Origin: Rhizophagus irregularis
Lineage: Eukaryota > Glomeromycota > Glomeromycetes > Glomerales > Glomeraceae
Length of the DNA: 64,000 bases
Direction: 5' to 3'
Assembly (NCBI RefSeq): GCF_026210795.1
Contig: NC_089452.1
Span: 186,001 to 250,000, forward strand
Below are positions 33,754 to 44,643 of the stretch, one piece after another; the stretch's first letter is position 1; each line of letters opens with the position of its first letter. The position numbers and the translations under genes are program-made. The notes below the pieces were generated by a model. It saw only the letters and a program-made list of their open reading frames with translations. It searched no databases and was not told the DNA's origin.

Positions 33754-36700
33754 ATGACTAGAAAAAGAGCGATTGCCAGCATAATTAATGACGAAACACA
33801 AGTAAATCGTTCTTCTGGCAGATCCACTCGTAAAAGAAGAACAAGATTACCCTGTTACTGCAGTAAATGTAATGGTAACTTCGTGGATCCGCGTACAAAG
33901 GTGCTGCATGATCTGAAAGATCAAAATTCAGCCGATAGTTCATTTAATAAATCGACCACAAATTTTGATATGAATATGATTCAAGAAAACGAACTTGAAC
34001 TTGAATCAGTAATCAGCCATGAAACAGTAGACCATCAAATCGATCGAATTCAGCAAAATACACAAGAACATGAAACAGCAGACGGATCCGAATTTATCTT
34101 CTTACCTAGAAGATCTAAAAGGCGTGTGTATAATAATCATCAGATTTCGGCTCAACTTTCAGATCATGATGATTCGGTAGACGAAGAGACAGAATTCACT
34201 ACTGAAGATGATCAAAATACCAGATTCTCTTCAGATGAATCAACTAGCGGAGAGGATTTCGAATCATTTGAAGACTATTCATGTCCTGGATTTGAGCCGT
34301 TTCAGAATCCAACTGCTACAAGAACGACGACCGACGACCGATTTTTATGGATTTTAATCTGGATTATGAGTTTTCGGACAAGGTTTAACCTTCTGGAAAC
34401 AGCTACAGAATTGTTATTAAAGTTCATGAAGCTGGTGCTAAAAGAGGTCGGAGGAGCCGATTTTGATGAGTTTCCCGACACTTTGTATCTCATAAAAAAG
34501 GTCCTAGATCTTAAGGATCGATTTCATAACTTTGCGGCATGTCCGAAATGCCACAAATTATACAAAAAGCAGGAAGTGCGAGACTCATCCGTTACAAATT
34601 GTCAGCATATAAAATATCCAAATTCAAAAACTCGTAGAACACGATTATGTCAGACGGCTTTATCTCGACCAACAAAATTATTAAACGGTCAGGTTTCAAA
34701 TCAACCGATCCTTATTTATCCATTTGCTGGTATTCGGCAACAGTTGGAATCCATGTATTGTCGTCCTGGTTTCGAAAATTTACTGCGCCATTGGGTAAAT
34801 CGGACATCTTACGGCCAAATTTTAGCTGACATATACGATGGACAAGTCTGGAAAACACTGAAGGACGAAAATTCAGCTAATTTTTTTCGTCCTGACACGG
34901 CTGATTCAAATCTTGGGCTAATGCTCAATTTAGATTGGTTCCAGCCATTTGAAGGTACAATGTATAGTACCGGCGTTATATATATTGCCATATGTAATCT
35001 GCCGCACGATGTCCAATTTAAACGCGAAAATTTGTTGATAATTGGCCTTTTACCGGGACCGCACGAAGTTAGTTTACACAAGATAAATCACTATCTTGCG
35101 CCAATTGTTGACGAATTAGAGACACTCTGGGCTGAAGCGTCCCTAAATCGCACATTCGAATTTCAAAACGGAAGAGAAATTCGAGCGGCATTGATACTAA
35201 CTTCGTGTGACATCCTGCCGCCAGAAAAGTATGCGGCCATGTATCGGCATTAGTTTCATGCCATAGATGCGAAAAAAAGGCCAATTACGAGAATCACCAG
35301 CACAACTTCGCTGGCATGGATGACATGGATGAGTGGTTTGTCATTCGGGATTCGGCCAAGCATCGTCAAGACGCAATTGGATGGAGAACTTGTAAGTCGA
35401 ACGCTGCCAGGAAACGATTTGTGAAACAAACTGGCGTAAGATGGTCCGAGTTGCTGCGTCTGCCGTACTTCGATCCTATTCGTTTCATCATTGTCGATCC
35501 GATGCATTGCTTATTTTTAGGCATCGCAAAATGGATCGTTAAACGAATATGGGTCGATGAGGGATTATTGACACCGGCAGATCTTAATAAAATTCAAGCG
35601 AAGATGAACGAGTTTCGTGTTCCATCCGACCTGGGCAGAATCCCGGGCAAGATCAACTGCGGAGAAGGATTCTCCAATTTTACAGCCGATCAATGGCGGA
35701 TTTTTTTCACCATTTACGCTACAGTTGCACTTTGGGAGCATCTTTCAGCCAAAGATCGGAAAATCCTTACATATTTTGTAAGAGTCTGTGCCATTTTAGT
35801 GAGCCGAATTGTAGAAGTCGAACTAATGAGAGAGGCTCACCAAAAATTAATTGAAATCATTAAATTAATCGAAGAACATTACGGCCGAAATAAGGTGTCT
35901 CCGAATCTTCACCTTTCGCTTCACTTGTGCGAATGTTCTTATGACTATGGTCCTCTCTATGCGTTCTGGTGTTTTTCTTTTGAACGCATGAATGGCACTT
36001 TAGGTAAGTCGAAAATTTGTTTTTTGGATTAATTACAAAGTTACTTTTTTAATAATTTGAATTTTATATCAGGTTCTTTGCCAAACAGTAACCGGCAAAT
36101 TGAACCAGAAATCATGCGTCGATTGACAACTGACAATCGAATTAGTGATATAAAAAGTTCTGGAATACCGATAAAGGGTCTTGAACTACTTAATGATCGG
36201 CCTGCTGTTGGTTCCTTGTCAGAAATCGACTAATTCTCATCGGATGAGATGCATCGTTTTTGGCTCAATTCTAGAAACATTCAGGAATCAAGAATTACTG
36301 GTAGTGAGCTGTTTCCTGGAAGTATGCTGAAACCAGTTTCCGAAAACGTCCGCCTTTCGAGTTCAATGCTAGATTTGATGGCAGAATATTATAGCGCAAC
36401 ATATGAGACGCTAAATTTTCGGAAGCCGTTTGGAGAAGGTGAGGCGGACTCAATAGTAATTCGGGTATCAATTGACAAATTCGGAAGATGTCAAATTGGG
36501 TCAGAAGTTTTTGGATCTGGAGTATCAGCACGACATACGAATAGTACATTTGTTTTGGCGAAGTTTATTACAAATGATGGCGTTGTTGATACTTATCCGG
36601 GACAGATCCAATATTTTTTCACTCATATGGTCGATTTGCCAGATGGACCAACAAAACACCATTTAGCTTACATTCGGTGGTACCAACACACAAATTCGGC

Positions 36701-36917
36701 TGACACTAGATTTTATTTCAGCATTGATGATGAGGAAAGATCATGCAATGTTGAGTTGTGGAATACCGATTTTTATCCCGAAAGTCAGGATTGTATTATT
36801 CCGGTTCACAATGTCCTTGGCCGATTTGTACCTGTGAAGTACAAGTTGTCAGCTCGTAGAAATGCTAAGGAGTATTTGGCTGTAAATCCAGTTAATCGAA
36901 AGCTTAACATTCGCTAA
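33754..36917 (+). pseudogene. CACTA Tnp2-type transposase (Transposase_21 family), two exons
   Basis: Starts at ATG 33754. The N-terminus has a basic tract and CYCSKCNGNFVDPRTKVLHD. The linker is acidic, followed by CPKCHKLY, then the core: LMLNLDWFQPFEGT (first catalytic-type D), GLLPGPHEVSLHKINHYL, and DPMHCLFLGIAKW (second D), ending with FERMNGTLG. One base is lost near 35213, in SCDI, shifting the frame; downstream sequence continues in the new frame. A 69-nt intron (36004-36072, GTAAGT to ATCAG) joins in phase to exon 2, where a TAA at 36231 interrupts before SSDEMHRFW. The frame then stays open to 36917. Full length would be about 1030 residues. It would cut and join CACTA termini; this copy is inactive. 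Confidence 0.85.
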
Positions 36918-37284
36918 TAAATCATGTTAAACCCTGCATCAAATAAATTTTTATTTATTTTTTATTTATTAAGTTTTACCGTTTTTAAATAAACATAAAT
37001 AACTCGGCATTATATCGAAAACTTTAACATAAAAATTCGGTAGAATATCGTTTTTTATTGAAATTTTAGCATAAAAAATTTCGGCATAATTTCGTTTTAT
37101 CGAATCTTTTAAAATAAAAAATTCGGTATAAGGTAAATGATCGACCATCAATCATATAAGTCAAATTTCAGCAGAATTTTGGTCGATTTCTAATTCCGGC
37201 CGAAATTAGGCCGAATTCTCTTACCGAACCGTCCTAAACTTGGCCGAAATGTCACATGACCGAAATTTCTTACTTTGACCAGTG

Positions 37285-38155
37285 TAATGATTCTGACGTT
37301 TTTACATGTAAAATTGAAAAAAAAATGCTGGAACTAATAGTTTTGGCGTTTTTACATGTAAAATCAAAAAGAAACTGCCAGAACTAATAATTCCAGCGTT
37401 TTTACATGTAAAATTGAAAAAAAACGCCAGAACTAATGATTCCGGCATTTTACATGTAAAATCGAAAAAAACGCCAAAACTATCAGTTTCGGCGTTTTTA
37501 CATGTAAAATCAAAAAGAAAAACGCCGGAACTAATAATTCCGGCGTTTTTACATGTAAAATTGAAAAAAATGCTGAAACTAATAGTTTTGGCATTTTTAC
37601 ATGTAAAATCAGAAAGAAAACCACCAGAACCAATTATTCCGGCATTTTTACATGTATAATCGAAAAAAAAATGCCGAAACTATCCATTTTGGCGTTTTTA
37701 CATGTAAAATTAAAAGAAATACGCCGAAACTATCAGTTTCGGCATTTTTACATGTAAAACCAAAAAGAAATACGCTGAAACCAATTATTCCAGCGCTTTT
37801 ACATGTAAAATCGAAAAAAAACGCCGAAACTATCAGTTTCAGCATTTTTACATGTAAAACCAAAAGGAAATACGCCGGAACCAATTATTCTGGCACTTTT
37901 ACATGTAAAATAAAAAAAAAATGCTGAAACTATCAGTTTCGGCATTTTTACATGTAAAATCAAAAGAAAAATGCCAAAACTATCAGTTTCAGTGTTTTTA
38001 CATGTAAAACCAAAAAGAAATACGCCAGAACCAATTATTCCGGCACTTTTACATGTAAAATTAAAAAAAAATGCCGAAACTATCAGTTTTGGCGTTTTTA
38101 CATGTAAAATCAAAAGAAAAAATGCCAAAACAAATAGTTTCAGCGTTTTATATAA
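37285..38155. repeat. Palindromic 50-bp tandem repeat, right part (17 copies)
   Basis: TTTTTACATGTAAAA recurs 17 times between about 37299 and 38110 with a period near 50 bp. Between these palindromes lies a second dyad (GCCGGAACTAATAATTCCGGC type, half-sites variable but compensated, e.g. GCTGAAAC with GTTTCAGC). The short ORFs read across it are artefacts. Confidence 0.9.
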
Positions 38156-38231
38156 ATATAAAAGTAAAAAACGTTTCGCAACGTTTTTTTTAATAATTTA
38201 AAGTAAAAACGTTGCGAAAATGTTTTTATGA

Positions 38232-38417
38232 TAAAGCTCGAGCCAGCTCGAGCCCAGCTTGGCTCAAGCCAGGATTTTCATGGCTCAGCTTGGCTCGAAC
38301 TGAGTTGAGCCAAGATTTTTTGTGGCTCAGCTCATTTCAGGTTTGGCTTGGTGCAGATCTTCAAGCCGAGCCAAGCCAGACCGTAGCTCAGCTCGAGCCG
38401 GCTCATGTAGAGCACTA
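38232..38417. repeat. Right subterminal GAGCC/GGCTC array
   Basis: Inverted counterpart of 30302-30515: GCTCGAGCC, TTGGCTC and GAGCCAAGC words up to the terminal GTAGAGCACTA. Confidence 0.75.
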
Positions 38418-38432
38418 CTAAAATGTATGATT

Positions 38433-39480
38433 AAAGTTGCCTGCCAAAACTCTACAGGCTAGTATTGTCGAAATATTAAAACTAAAACCTGTCGAAATAC
38501 TGAAATGCTGAAATAGTTTTGACATGTCAAAATTGTCAAAACCTAAAAATATTACGTTTCACATAATAACTCGGCATCTAATGATCGTGGAAAGATGCAC
38601 CATAGCTCGTTGGAATCATCTTATAACGACGAGTTGAATGGTATTTAGATCGTCTTTCTATGATCACTGGATGCCGAGATATTAAGTGAAACGTCAAAAA
38701 TTGGCATTTTGTATTTTGCAATACTGTGCCATTTGACGTTTCACTTAATAACTCAGCATCCAATGATTGTAGAAAGATACATCATAACTCGTTGGGATCG
38801 TCTCATAACGATGAGTCAAATGGTGGTTAATTTATCTTTTTACGATCACTGAATACCAAGATATTAAGCGAAATGTCAAAAATCAGCATTTTGTATTTTG
38901 TAATACTGCGCCGTTTGACGTTTCGCCTATTATTTTGGCATCTAATGATAGTAAAAAGATGTTTTAGGTTACCCCTTGGGGATGATAGAATACTGGCATG
39001 ATAATGCCTCAAAAGAGGTAGAGGGATGCCTAGCCGTATAAATACTAGCAAAGTAAAAAGATGTTTTACCCCTATTTGACTTGTCGTTATGAGATGATTC
39101 TAACAAGCTATGGTGCATCTTTCTACGATCATTGGATGCTGAGTTATTAAGTGAAACGTTAAACAGTGCAGTATCACAAAATACAAAATGCCAATTTTTG
39201 ATGTTTCGCTCAATATCTTGGTATCCAGTGATTGTAGAAAAATGATCTAACCACCATTCGATTCGTCATTATGAGATGATTCCAACGAGCTATGGTGCAT
39301 CATTCTACGATCATTGGATACCAAGTTATTACGTGAAATGTAATATTTTTAGGTTTTGACAATTTCAACATGTCAAAACTATTTCAGCATTTTGACAAAT
39401 CAGAGAGCCAATGTCAAAATGTCGAAATAGTTTCAACAATTTCGACATGCCGAAACTCCCTAATTTTGGCAGGCAACTTT
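38433..39480. mobile_element. Non-autonomous TIR element, same family as 11979-13104
   Basis: Ends AAAGTTGCCTGCCAAAACT and AATTTTGGCAGGCAACTTT. The subterminal CGACATGTCAAAATTG words and the internal palindromic modules (near 38600, 38785, 39075, 39255) parallel the element in the integrase, but with many transitions. I see no convincing target duplication, so one flank may be altered. An 85-bp sequence is inserted at 38967. Confidence 0.8.
38967..39051. mobile_element. 85-bp structured insertion with a 17-bp target duplication
   Basis: AGTAAAAAGATGTTTTA occurs on both sides (38950-38966, 39052-39068). The inserted sequence has three consecutive hairpins: CCCCTTGGGG, TGGCATGATAATGCC and CCTCAAAAGAGG. 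It has no TIRs or ORF. A long direct duplication with a short structured insert suits a retroposed small RNA or SINE fragment. The source RNA is not recognised. Confidence 0.6.
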
Positions 39481-40186
39481 AAAAGTAGGTATTTAAAATG
39501 ACAGTATCAGTTTATAATCAAAGTATTATAATTATAGTATCAATTTTATAGCTAATAGGTTGTATTCATTTATAAGCTTTTTATATATCAGTTTTAATAT
39601 TTATTCAATAGATGTTTAAAAAATATATCAGTTTTAATTTATAAGTTAGGTTTTATACATATCAGTTTTAATATTTATTCAATAGTTGTTTAAAGAATAT
39701 AAATCAGTTTTAGGAATTTGTGCATAGTTCTGTTAATGCATGTTAAATTTAATAAGTGTTCAATTTGAAACTTTATTATTTTCTTTTGATTCAGAAAAAG
39801 TCTAAGTAAAAAATAAGGGAAAATGGGTCATTTAAATATTTGTTTCTGAATAGTTAAAGGATTTTTTTTAGAAAATGTTACAAGTTTAGAAGTGATTTTG
39901 TTGTTCCACAAAATCTGCAGTTCAAGTTATGCAAGTGAACCAAAAAAACCTGATAATTACAAGTGCAACCATAATTTAATACAAATAAACGTACATAACA
40001 TTTAATACTTGTGCATTAAATTTATTATAGCAATAAAACTAATCATTCTTACATTAAAAGATTTTTTTTTGTTATACTTTAAAACATTGATATAAAGCCT
40101 AAAGCAAACATAACACCTACAAGAAGACTAAAGCTTGATTCTTTCAGAGCATATCCCTAATTTTTGATTAAATGATCGGGTGCATA
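39481..40186. other. AT-rich spacer with a short repeat
   Basis: TATCAGTTTTAATATTTATT is repeated near 39587-39690 together with CAATAG-TGTTTAAA. No gene. Confidence 0.5.
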
Positions 40187-41669
40187 CAGTCCCCTTTCGA
40201 TATAACGAACTCTAGGTTCCAGCTGATCAGGGCTTCGTTATAAGCAACTTCGTTAACACTATAACGAATTATTCGGTATTGTATAACGAATTCTTCGGTA
40301 TAGGAATATCGGTTATACAGATCATGTGACTTGTTGATCTGATTACCGATAATTTAACATTTTTTTTAATCTTTTTTTTATAGGGGTGCTTTCTAAACTT
40401 CAAAATAGATGCCTAGAATGAGAAGTAAGTGGGAACTGGGGGGTTTTTTATATTAATTTCATTTAAGAACATTTACTAATGTTCTTTTTTTATTTTTTTT
40501 ATTGTAGGGAACTTCCTGGACTTCGAAATGGACGCCTGAGACGAGAAGTAAGTGGAGAACTCAATTTTTTTTATTTAAGAACATTTACTAATGTTCTTTT
40601 TTTATTTTTTTATTATAGGGAACTTCCTGGACTTCGAAATGAATGCTTGAGACAAGAAGTAAGTGGGGAACTCAATTTTTTTTATTAATTTCGTTTAAGA
40701 ACATTTACTAATGTTCTTTTTTATTTTTTTTATTGTAGGGACTTCGAAATGGACGCTTGAGACGAAGTAAGTGGGACAACTCAATTTTTTCTTTTAATTT
40801 CGTTTAAGAACATTTACTAATGTTCTTTTTTATTTTTTTTATTGTAGGGACTTTGAAATGGACGCTTGAGACAAGAAGTAAGTGGGACAACTCAATTTTT
40901 TCTTTTAATTTCGTTTAAGAACATTTACTAATGTTCTTTTTTATTTTTTTATTGTAGGGACTTCGAAATGGACGCTTGAGACAAGAAGTAAGTGGGACAA
41001 CTCAATTTTTTCTTTTGATTTCGTTTAAGAACATTTACTAATGTTCTTTTTTTATTTTTTTATTATAGGGAATGCTTCCTGAAGTGTTCTATATAAAAAT
41101 GTTTATTATAATTCCTTTTTTTTGTAGGAATGCTGTTTAACAATAACTGACTATATAATAAATAAATTATTAATGATATATTAATTTAACTAGGAGTGTC
41201 CTTACCCCTGTGATAAATATAAATTAATAACAATTCACATCGAATCCTAATACAACCGAATTAATGTAAATTAATGTAATTCTGCCTAAATATTAAATAA
41301 AATAGCCAGAATTATTAATCCTGATACGATCCTGATACAATCCTGATCCATAATTTAAATATAAAACACAGGGGTGATATTTAATGTCATAATGCATCAA
41401 TATTTATTAATAATTACATTTAATTATAAACTATAGAAATTCTTCGTTATAACTGAAAAAAAATTCGTTATAAAAAAAATCCGTTATATCGAGAGGCATT
41501 TTTATATAAGAAATTCACACACTTTACTTCGTACTACGTTATACGGTAAATAAATAGTAAACTTCGTTATATCAAGGTTTTTTTCATATTTAAAATCGGT
41601 ACCACACTGTATGATCTGTTATATCATGTTATTCGCTATATCGAGGTTCGCTGTAGAGAGGGGTGACTG
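40187..41669. mobile_element. pogo-type non-autonomous element
   Basis: 1483 bp. The left end is CAGTCCCCTTTCGATATAAC and the complement of the right end is CAGTCACCCCTCTCTACAG; both continue into TATAACGAA-type words. TA lies on both sides (40185-40186, 41670-41671). Subterminal TTCGTTATA/TATAACGAA words repeat. The interior is mainly the exon-like tandem array. It inserted at the 3' end of the Crinkler gene. Confidence 0.8.
40380..41140. repeat. Tandem array of exon-like units, ~110-120 bp, about seven copies
   Basis: Each unit has TTTACTAATGTTC, a T-rich tract ending in ATTGTAG or TTATAG, a 28-40 base block starting GGACTTCGAAATGGACGC and ending AGAA, and then GTAAGTGG. So a branch-point-like motif, 3' splice site, short exon-like block and 5' splice site repeat in order. 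T-rich tract ends lie near 40386, 40508, 40619, 40738, 40848, 40958, 41070 and 41128. Block lengths are not all multiples of three. Confidence 0.85.
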
Positions 41670-41671
41670 TA

Positions 41672-44643
41672 TATTTCAGTGCCTTGTATATCAAATGGGA
41701 AAAAGTCTAATTTGTGCCTTTTATCCGCCTTTGGGTTCACATTATGAAAATGATCCTCACTAATATATGGCCGTTTTGCAATAACAGTATTAATAGAATC
41801 ATCACCAATACCCTTAATAGTATTTTTCAACCCATTTATATCCCAAAAATTGGGATTAATATCCCTAGTAAGAAAAAATGTGGCTCGTGCTGAAAAAACG
41901 GGGCCAAAGTAGCTCTTAAAATTGTCCTTTGAAACAATCAGAATTTCTGGTAAATTTTCACTCCCCTCATATGGTTGTGTAGTAAATATGATCGTTATGA
42001 TTTTAATCCCATGAAGCTCAGAATGTTTGACGCTATTAAAATTCTTCTCGTCTTCATCACTAACATTTTTCTCAGTCATCTTATTTGAGCCATAATCCCA
42101 TTTGTTTTTGTTTTGACACATTATAATATAAAAAACTCCAGATACATCTTCCATAACATAAAATATGTTTCTTGGTTCAGCAGAAGTACCATTAACAACA
42201 ACACAATGCCCATTATCCCAGGGGATCTTCGAACCATCAGAATTATCTGTCAAATTTAAATTTAATGGAAATTGCTCTCTTGACTTATATATGGGAGGTG
42301 GTCAGTAGAAAAGGAGGAAATCCAAATTTTAGTCAAAATTTTTTTTATCAGTTTACTTTGCCAATCATGGTCATGGAAACAAAATTAGCTTAATAACCAA
42401 AAATCTTAAAATTTTTGAATTTCCCCCTTTTCTACTGACCGCCTCCCATATACCAAGCTCTTTCAATTTCATAACAATATCCAAGTTTTCTTTCGTTCCA
42501 TAAGCACCAGGATGTAGATTTCGAAGGGATAGCTCATTTTCCCTCATTTTAATGGCCAGATTGATACGAAAGGCAATGTGATGTCCTACAAATAATTCCC
42601 ATTCTTGCCAATACATAAAACTATTATTTACACTAAAGGCCTTCCTCATAAGTTCTACATCAACAATCTTTAAGATATCATTATAAATGCAAACAAAAAA
42701 AAATGGCATTTCAATAAAGAACAAATCTTGACCGTCATATGAAGAGAGAGAAAAGTGCCCTTCGGGTTGCAGATCTTTGACTGTTGTCCCTCTATTATCT
42801 AAGCGCTTATTTTCTTCAACAGGGATCCCCTCAACGCAATGATACAAAAGATTCATGAAAAGTCCCTTATCACCGTAAACCTGTCTATAAATGGCGTACA
42901 TTTTTTGAAGATTACTCTTAACGATTGAGAAAATATTATTATAATCATAATTTAGGTTCTCAAAGAATTCTTTTCCATTACCACCTACTGTCTTGAAACA
43001 TACGTCAAGGAGTCATTCAAGTGCACGAGGCAAACCTCCAGTATCTATCAGAAGTTGTAAAAATGGAGCACAAAGCTTCCACTTATATACATGTTTTGTT
43101 GTTGGTAGTGCTACGCCTTTTGTTTTTGGTGCTACGCCTTTTCGTGCTACGCCTTTTTTAATTGGTGCTTCAAGGTTTAATAATGTTGTTGATGCTTTAA
43201 ATTTTGTCACAAAATGGTCCATAATTAGAATCATCGATTTAATGTCCAATAATGGACAATCAACAAACTGAAATGAGATACCCGTAGCTTTTTTTTGTTT
43301 AGTAATAGCTCGTGTTGCTGTTCCTGAGAGGAATGGTTGTATAAAAGTAGAATATTCACCAATCATGAATTTTGAAATGCCACGGATCATATTCCCAAAG
43401 AATTGGTTTGTTTTATTTTGTGCATCCCATTCATCAATCAATTGAAATTCATCAATATGAAGATACAAGAATAATTTTTGATTGTTGGAGAACTTCAGAG
43501 ATTCATAGCAATAATAAATGACGGAATCAAAAATGAAAATATCTTCGCCGTACTGAAGAGCTCTAGAGCAGAACACTAGGAATGTGGTGTCGTATTTTTT
43601 TTCAATGAAGAATGCATAAGCAATACGCAATCCAAAAATTACCTCTGATTTAAGTTCGCTGTCATATCTACTAAGGTAAAAATTATTCCTGAAATTCATA
43701 TAGAGATATTCAAAATGTGCATCACCCCATTCTTCTGGAGGTTCCAAATTTTGTTTGATGTAATCAAAAAGCTCTATTCCAAATCGAGTTTTTCCTATTC
43801 AAGGAATTTCAGATACAGATGGCAATCTATATAAATCATTTAGAAAAGACATAAGAAACTAAGAAACTTACCTATCCCAGGAGCTCCTGCGCTGACGATA
43901 CACCAATAATTCGAATAGCCCATCTTTCCCTCAACATTAGCTACTGCGGTTTCTGTAATTTTAGCCATTGCCTCTCTAAAGTCACGTTGTTGCAGTGGCA
44001 TGTCATTTGATTCGTAAGATGATTTGGGCTTACGCTCTTTCAAATCCTTCGTAATTTCTTTAATAATTTCTCCAACTAAAGAGAGGCGGTAAATTTACAT
44101 TAAATTCGGTATTAGAATAGTTCAAGCAATAAAGATTGTGCGCACTTACTGGTTTTCCCGGTTTTCAAAGAACCTAATTGTTTGAAAAAAAAAAATCATG
44201 ATTGGGGAATGTGATGTAAACAATAAAATCGATTTTTGTTTGAGAGGCAAAATGTTGAGAAGCACTTACCAGTGGCGGGCAATTGTACGATGACGTGAAT
44301 GTTCTCATCTACAAGCAATTGTTCCAAAAAAACTTTCTTAATCAAGAATATGTATCAACCGCTCGCCTCCAAATTTTTCTATAATATCATCTTTGGTAGT
44401 AACATGTTTAAGTTTGTCTCTTTCACCGTAAGCGATATCAACCTTCCAAAGGTCAATGTCCTTATAATTAAACTTAATATCATGATTAATCTCATTATAG
44501 ACAAGATACTTGAGGTCTAAAATCTTTAAATTATCAAATTTGACCAAAGAACCATGAATGTTGCTTTCTTTAGCAACGTCAACCACAAAAGTATCAAGAA
44601 AAGAAGTCTTTCCTAGGAGTAAACAATTTATTGACACCATCAT
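41672..44643 (-). pseudogene. Crinkler (CRN) effector-type gene with P-loop NTPase domain, inactivated
   Basis: Exon 1 (44643-44270) encodes the CRN N-terminal ubiquitin-like/header region (start MMVSINCLLLG, then LVDENIHVIVQLP), with a frameshift near 44340. A 24-nt microexon (44173-44150), exon 3 (44075-43872) and exon 4 (from 43794) join by GT-AG introns in phase. Walker A spans the exon 3/4 junction (GAPGIG then KTRFG). Walker B is LFLYLHIDEF. Then come a TGA at 43015-43013, a 157-bp MITE at 42292, a one-base shift near 42255, and a C-terminal region (SARATFFLTRDINPNFW, SEDHFHNVNPK) like the nuclease-type ends of CRNs. The pogo-type element at 41669 replaces the terminus and supplies ten codons and a stop (41636). 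CRNs are host-directed proteins in plant-associated microbes; this copy is broken at several points. Confidence 0.82.
42292..42448. mobile_element. 157-bp MITE in the Crinkler gene
   Basis: TIRs TGGGAGGTGGTCAGTAGAAA and its near-complement at the right end (about 30 bp), flanked by TA (42290-42291, 42449-42450). The interior is AT-rich. TA duplication suits the Tc1/mariner superfamily. On the minus strand it puts stop codons into the coding frame. Confidence 0.87.

Larger units (their letters stand above)
30760..37284. mobile_element. CACTA (EnSpm) element, 6.5 kb
   Basis: The ends are CCCTAGTTGAAAAAGT on the left (first A of CACTA changed to C) and ACTTTGACCAGTG on the right, i.e. CACTGGTCAAAGT on the complement. 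TAA is duplicated at both sides (30757-30759, 37285-37287), the 3-bp duplication usual for CACTA. Subterminal GGCCGAAAT/TTCGGC words are frequent at both ends. It carries two divergent genes: a Tnp2-type transposase (plus) and a multi-exon companion (minus). Confidence 0.85.
30302..38417. mobile_element. hAT-like non-autonomous element hosting a CACTA element
   Basis: Ends TAGTACTCTACACGAGCC and GGCTCATGTAGAGCACTA are inverted repeats. CTAAAATG is an exact 8-bp target duplication (30294-30301, 38418-38425). Eight-base duplications and YARNG-type ends (TAGTG on the right) suit the hAT superfamily. Without the CACTA insertion it would be about 1.6 kb, made of GAGCC-rich subterminal arrays and a palindromic 50-bp tandem repeat. 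It has no transposase of its own. Confidence 0.8.

Noticed and set aside
37285..38155. Regularly spaced palindromic repeats resembling a CRISPR array
   Set aside because: The segments between palindromes are themselves repeated, there is no unique spacer content or cas gene, and the setting is a eukaryotic transposon.
37414..38201. Several overlapping ORFs of 66-109 codons on both strands
   Set aside because: They read across the 50-bp tandem repeat (LHVKSKR/FTCK-type repeats) because the unit lacks stops; no independent evidence of coding.
30302..38417. Treating the whole 8.1-kb interval as one CACTA element because of the Tnp2 gene
   Set aside because: The CACTA ends and TAA duplication are internal (30760-37284), and the outer ends have a different sequence and an 8-bp duplication.
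38423..39490. Target duplication around the element at 38433-39480
   Set aside because: Flanking decamers ATGTATGATT and AAAAGTAGGT do not match well enough; no duplication is claimed.
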